A program made the position numbers and the translations under genes. DNA of 64,000 nt from Desulfonatronum thiodismutans (GTDB taxonomy: Bacteria > Desulfobacterota > Desulfovibrionia > Desulfovibrionales > Desulfonatronaceae). The stretch is from assembly GCF_000717475.1 (NCBI RefSeq), contig NZ_JPIK01000009.1, positions 15,900 through 79,899 of the forward strand, written 5' to 3'. The notes below the pieces were generated by a model. That model was not told the DNA's origin. It ran no database searches and was given only the letters and a program-made list of their open reading frames with translations. Numbering within the stretch: the first letter of the stretch is position 1; every line of letters begins with the position of its first letter. This document shows, piece by piece, positions 61,851-64,000 of this stretch.

Positions 61851-62513
61851 ATGCTGACATTTGCCGAAGAAATCCTGCTGTTGAACCTGGACGACAAAAA
61901 AGGTTCTTTTCTTTCCACTGTCCCGGACCAAGCCCTGCGCACCGCCCTGGCCGGAGCCCTGTTGATGGAGCTGGCCGTGCTGAACCGCATCGACACGGAT
62001 CTGGACGCCCTGCTTGTGGTCGCCCCTGATCCCACAGGAGATCCCCTGCTGGACGAGGTCCTCCACCACATCCACACGGGAGAGGCCGACCAGCCCGCGG
62101 CCTTCTGGCTGAATGAGATCGCCTGGAAGATCGACGACCTGCGGGACCGCATCGTCCAAGGCCTGGTGGAAAAGGGTGTGCTCAAGATCGAGGACCGCAA
62201 GGTTCTCTGGGTCTTTCCCCAGCGCCGCTACCCGCTCCTGGACGACCGCGAAGTCAAGGAAGTCCGGGCCCGGCTGCGGGACCTGCTCCTGGGCGACGAC
62301 ATCCCGGAATACCGGGACGCGGTGCTCGTGGGCCTGGTCCACTCCTGCGGCATGGTCGATATCCTGTTTACGGACCAGGAACTGCCCCAGATCATGCCCC
62401 GGCTGACCAGACTGGCCCAGCTTGACCTGATCGGCCGAGAAGTGGACCGGGCCATTCGGGAAATCATGATGGCCATGACCGCGCATAATATTCGAGGGGT
62501 CGGGTTCTACTAA
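61851..62513 (+). CDS. GPP34 (Golgi phosphoprotein 3-like) protein
   Basis: This 220-residue protein begins MLTFAEEILLLNLDDKKGSF and contains the GALLMELAVLNRI and LLDEVLHHI segments of the GPP34/Vps74 fold. In eukaryotes the fold binds phosphatidylinositol-4-phosphate; bacterial members have no settled role. AAGGAG precedes the ATG. It is followed by the Na/Pi symporter after 22 bases. Confidence 0.88.
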   Translation: MLTFAEEILLLNLDDKKGSFLSTVPDQALRTALAGALLMELAVLNRIDTDLDALLVVAPDPTGDPLLDEVLHHIHTGEADQPAAFWLNEIAWKIDDLRDRIVQGLVEKGVLKIEDRKVLWVFPQRRYPLLDDREVKEVRARLRDLLLGDDIPEYRDAVLVGLVHSCGMVDILFTDQELPQIMPRLTRLAQLDLIGREVDRAIREIMMAMTAHNIRGVGFY

Positions 62514-62535
62514 CCAATCTGATCACGAGGCCGTC

Positions 62536-64000
62536 ATGGAAGGGATTGGAAGCCTGATCGGAGGCATCGGCGTCTTTTTCGTCGGCCTGCACCTGCTCAG
62601 TACGGCCTTGAAACAAATGGCCGGACGCCGGTTTCGACTGCATTTCGCGAAATGGGTGGGAACATCGGGTCGGGCCGGACTCGTGGGGCTCACGGCCGGG
62701 TTCCTGTCCCAGTCCATGTCCGCTTTGTCCTTCATCGTCGGCAGCCTGGCCGGGGCCGGGATGATCCCGGTCCGGCGAGGCATGCTGGTCATCTTTTGGG
62801 CCAACGCCGGGATCGGGATCATGATCCTGCTGGCCGTGCTGGACATCAAGACCATGGTGTTGCTGCTCCTGGGCCTGGCCGGAGTCAGCTTCGCCTTCAA
62901 GCGCCCACGCGGCTTCGAAGCCCTGTCCCAGGCCCTGTTCGGCGGGGCCATGCTCTTTTACGGGCTGATCATGCTCCGGGCCGGGGCCGAACCCCTGGCG
63001 GAAATGCCCTGGTTCGAGAGCGTGCTCATGGCCGGCCATTCCTCCTTCCTGTTGGCCTTCCTGGCCGGAGCCCTGCTCACGGCGCTCTGCCAGTCATCCA
63101 CCGCGGTATCCATCCTGGCCATCGCCATGACCCAGGTCGGCCTGTTCTCCATGGAACAGACCATGATGATCATCTACGGCACCAACGTGGGGTCCGGGGC
63201 CATAAGCTGGCTGCTGGCCGCGACCATCCGCGGAACGCCCAAGCAGTTGATCATGTCCCAGGTTCTCTTCAACTTCATCGCCGGACTGGTCTTCGTCTCG
63301 CTGTTCTACCTGGAATTCCTGGCAGACGTCCCTCTGGTCCAGGCCCTGGTGAACAGCCTGGGCCTGCCTCTGGAACAGCAGGCGGCCCTGGTCTACCTGC
63401 TCTTCAACTGGGGCGGAGCCCTGGTTCTGTCCCTGCTCCTGACGCCTTTCGCCCGAGGCATCGAGCATTTCTGGCCGGCCACGAAGGAAGAGGAATGGTC
63501 CCGGACCCGCTTTCTGCGCGACGACCTCACGGACGCCCCGGAACTGCACCTCGGACTGCTTGCCAGGGAGCAGGCCCGCCTGATCTGTCGCCTGCCCCAA
63601 TACTCGGCCATCCTCCTGGAACAGATCCGGGACGACCGGGGCAAGGTCCTGGAGGCCCTGCACGCTTCCTTTCTGGCCGTATCCAAGGAGATCGACGCAC
63701 AAAGCAGCGACCTGCTCGGTCGTCCCTTATCCCATAACGGTCTGGAACTGCTGCTGGTCCTGCAAAACAAGCAAAAACAGTTGGAAGCCTTCGAAAGCCT
63801 GCTGTTCCAGTTCTCCCAGTACTGCCGGGAATGGACCGGCAACCTGCGCTCAACCTTTCAGGGCACCTTTCTCCAGGGACTCGACTTTCTCCTGCACACC
63901 GCCTGCGAGGCCGAAACCTCGGATGACGAAACCGACATCCAGCAACTGGTCCGCCTGACCCAGGACAAAGGCGACGTTTTCCAGTCCATCCGCAACGCCT
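62536..64000 (+). CDS. Na/Pi symporter-family protein, partial
   Basis: The reading frame opens at ATG 62536 and continues without a stop to the window end (488 codons). It has NptA-type repeats: SQSMSALSFIVGS in the first and CQSSTAVSILAIAM in the second. In related proteins the first motif is QSSSA; Met replaces Ser here. About eight helices are followed by a helical PhoU-like region from roughly residue 350. The C-terminus lies outside the window. Confidence 0.88.
   Translation, partial: MEGIGSLIGGIGVFFVGLHLLSTALKQMAGRRFRLHFAKWVGTSGRAGLVGLTAGFLSQSMSALSFIVGSLAGAGMIPVRRGMLVIFWANAGIGIMILLAVLDIKTMVLLLLGLAGVSFAFKRPRGFEALSQALFGGAMLFYGLIMLRAGAEPLAEMPWFESVLMAGHSSFLLAFLAGALLTALCQSSTAVSILAIAMTQVGLFSMEQTMMIIYGTNVGSGAISWLLAATIRGTPKQLIMSQVLFNFIAGLVFVSLFYLEFLADVPLVQALVNSLGLPLEQQAALVYLLFNWGGALVLSLLLTPFARGIEHFWPATKEEEWSRTRFLRDDLTDAPELHLGLLAREQARLICRLPQYSAILLEQIRDDRGKVLEALHASFLAVSKEIDAQSSDLLGRPLSHNGLELLLVLQNKQKQLEAFESLLFQFSQYCREWTGNLRSTFQGTFLQGLDFLLHTACEAETSDDETDIQQLVRLTQDKGDVFQSIRNA

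Noticed and set aside
1..64000. CRISPR arrays, tRNA or rRNA genes
   Set aside because: Intergenic gaps are short; none shows regularly spaced repeats, cloverleaf arms with a TTCGA-type loop, or rRNA signatures.

Overview
This looks like a chromosomal segment of a GC-rich sulfate-reducing bacterium of the Desulfovibrionales (Desulfobacterota). The evidence is the yceD-rpmF-plsX-fabH-fabG-acpP-fabF order next to a divergent rpmB, a flavoredoxin-type flavoprotein, hydrogenase maturation genes hypC/D/E, Nqr-type electron-transport subunits, paaK-liv cassettes and an hgcAB pair. A haloalkaliphile such as Desulfonatronum would suit the sodium-linked genes, but the genus is only a guess. No rRNA, tRNA, CRISPR array, complete insertion sequence or prophage was seen.

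Layout. 1-5534 (minus): fatty-acid and phospholipid synthesis operon without fabD. 5821-6090: rpmB and its terminator. 6130-7850 (minus): gltX and a NifU-like iron-sulfur protein. 8003-9781 (plus): arsR-hgcA-hgcB, the mercury methylation locus, with an operator-like promoter; hgcA carries an in-frame TGA. 9819-12558 (plus): ATP-grasp protein, small Cys-rich protein, FemAB-like transferase. 12743-19314: small membrane peptide, radical SAM protein, DEAD-box helicase, cupin, sfsA, GH57 glucanotransferase. 19328-24868 (minus): paaK-livF-livG-vapC-vapB-livM-livH. 24896-27682 (minus): phosphoglycerate mutase, D-Ala-D-Ala ligase, HD hydrolase. 27783-32250 (plus): hypC-hypD-hicA-hicB-ATPase-MNT-HEPN-hypE. 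32423-38242 (minus): a second paaK-livFGMH-livK cassette. 38370-42110 (minus): P-type ATPase and universal stress protein. 42348-46729 (plus): flavoredoxin, DUF554, nqrB-nqrC-nqrD, brnT-brnA. 46812-51663 (plus): SbcD/SbcC-like repair pair. 51678-61607: relA/spoT, SWIM-SNF2 helicase, an unknown protein coupled to mscS, YkgJ-like protein, sodium:solute symporter. 61851-64000 (plus): GPP34-fold protein and a Na/Pi symporter that runs off the end.

Three themes stand out. First, the arsR-hgcA-hgcB locus predicts methylmercury production, and its hgcA reading frame is interrupted by TGA at codon 37 (Cys-TGA-Gly) followed by a SECIS-like hairpin, so HgcA may be a selenoprotein. Second, toxin-antitoxin modules sit exactly at gene junctions inside metabolic operons: vapBC in liv, hicAB plus an ATPase and MNT/HEPN in hyp, brnTA after a truncated nqr set. 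Third, a palindromic repeat of about 140 bp occurs three times, each time directly behind a gene's 3' end, and in one case it supplies the C-terminus of the protein.
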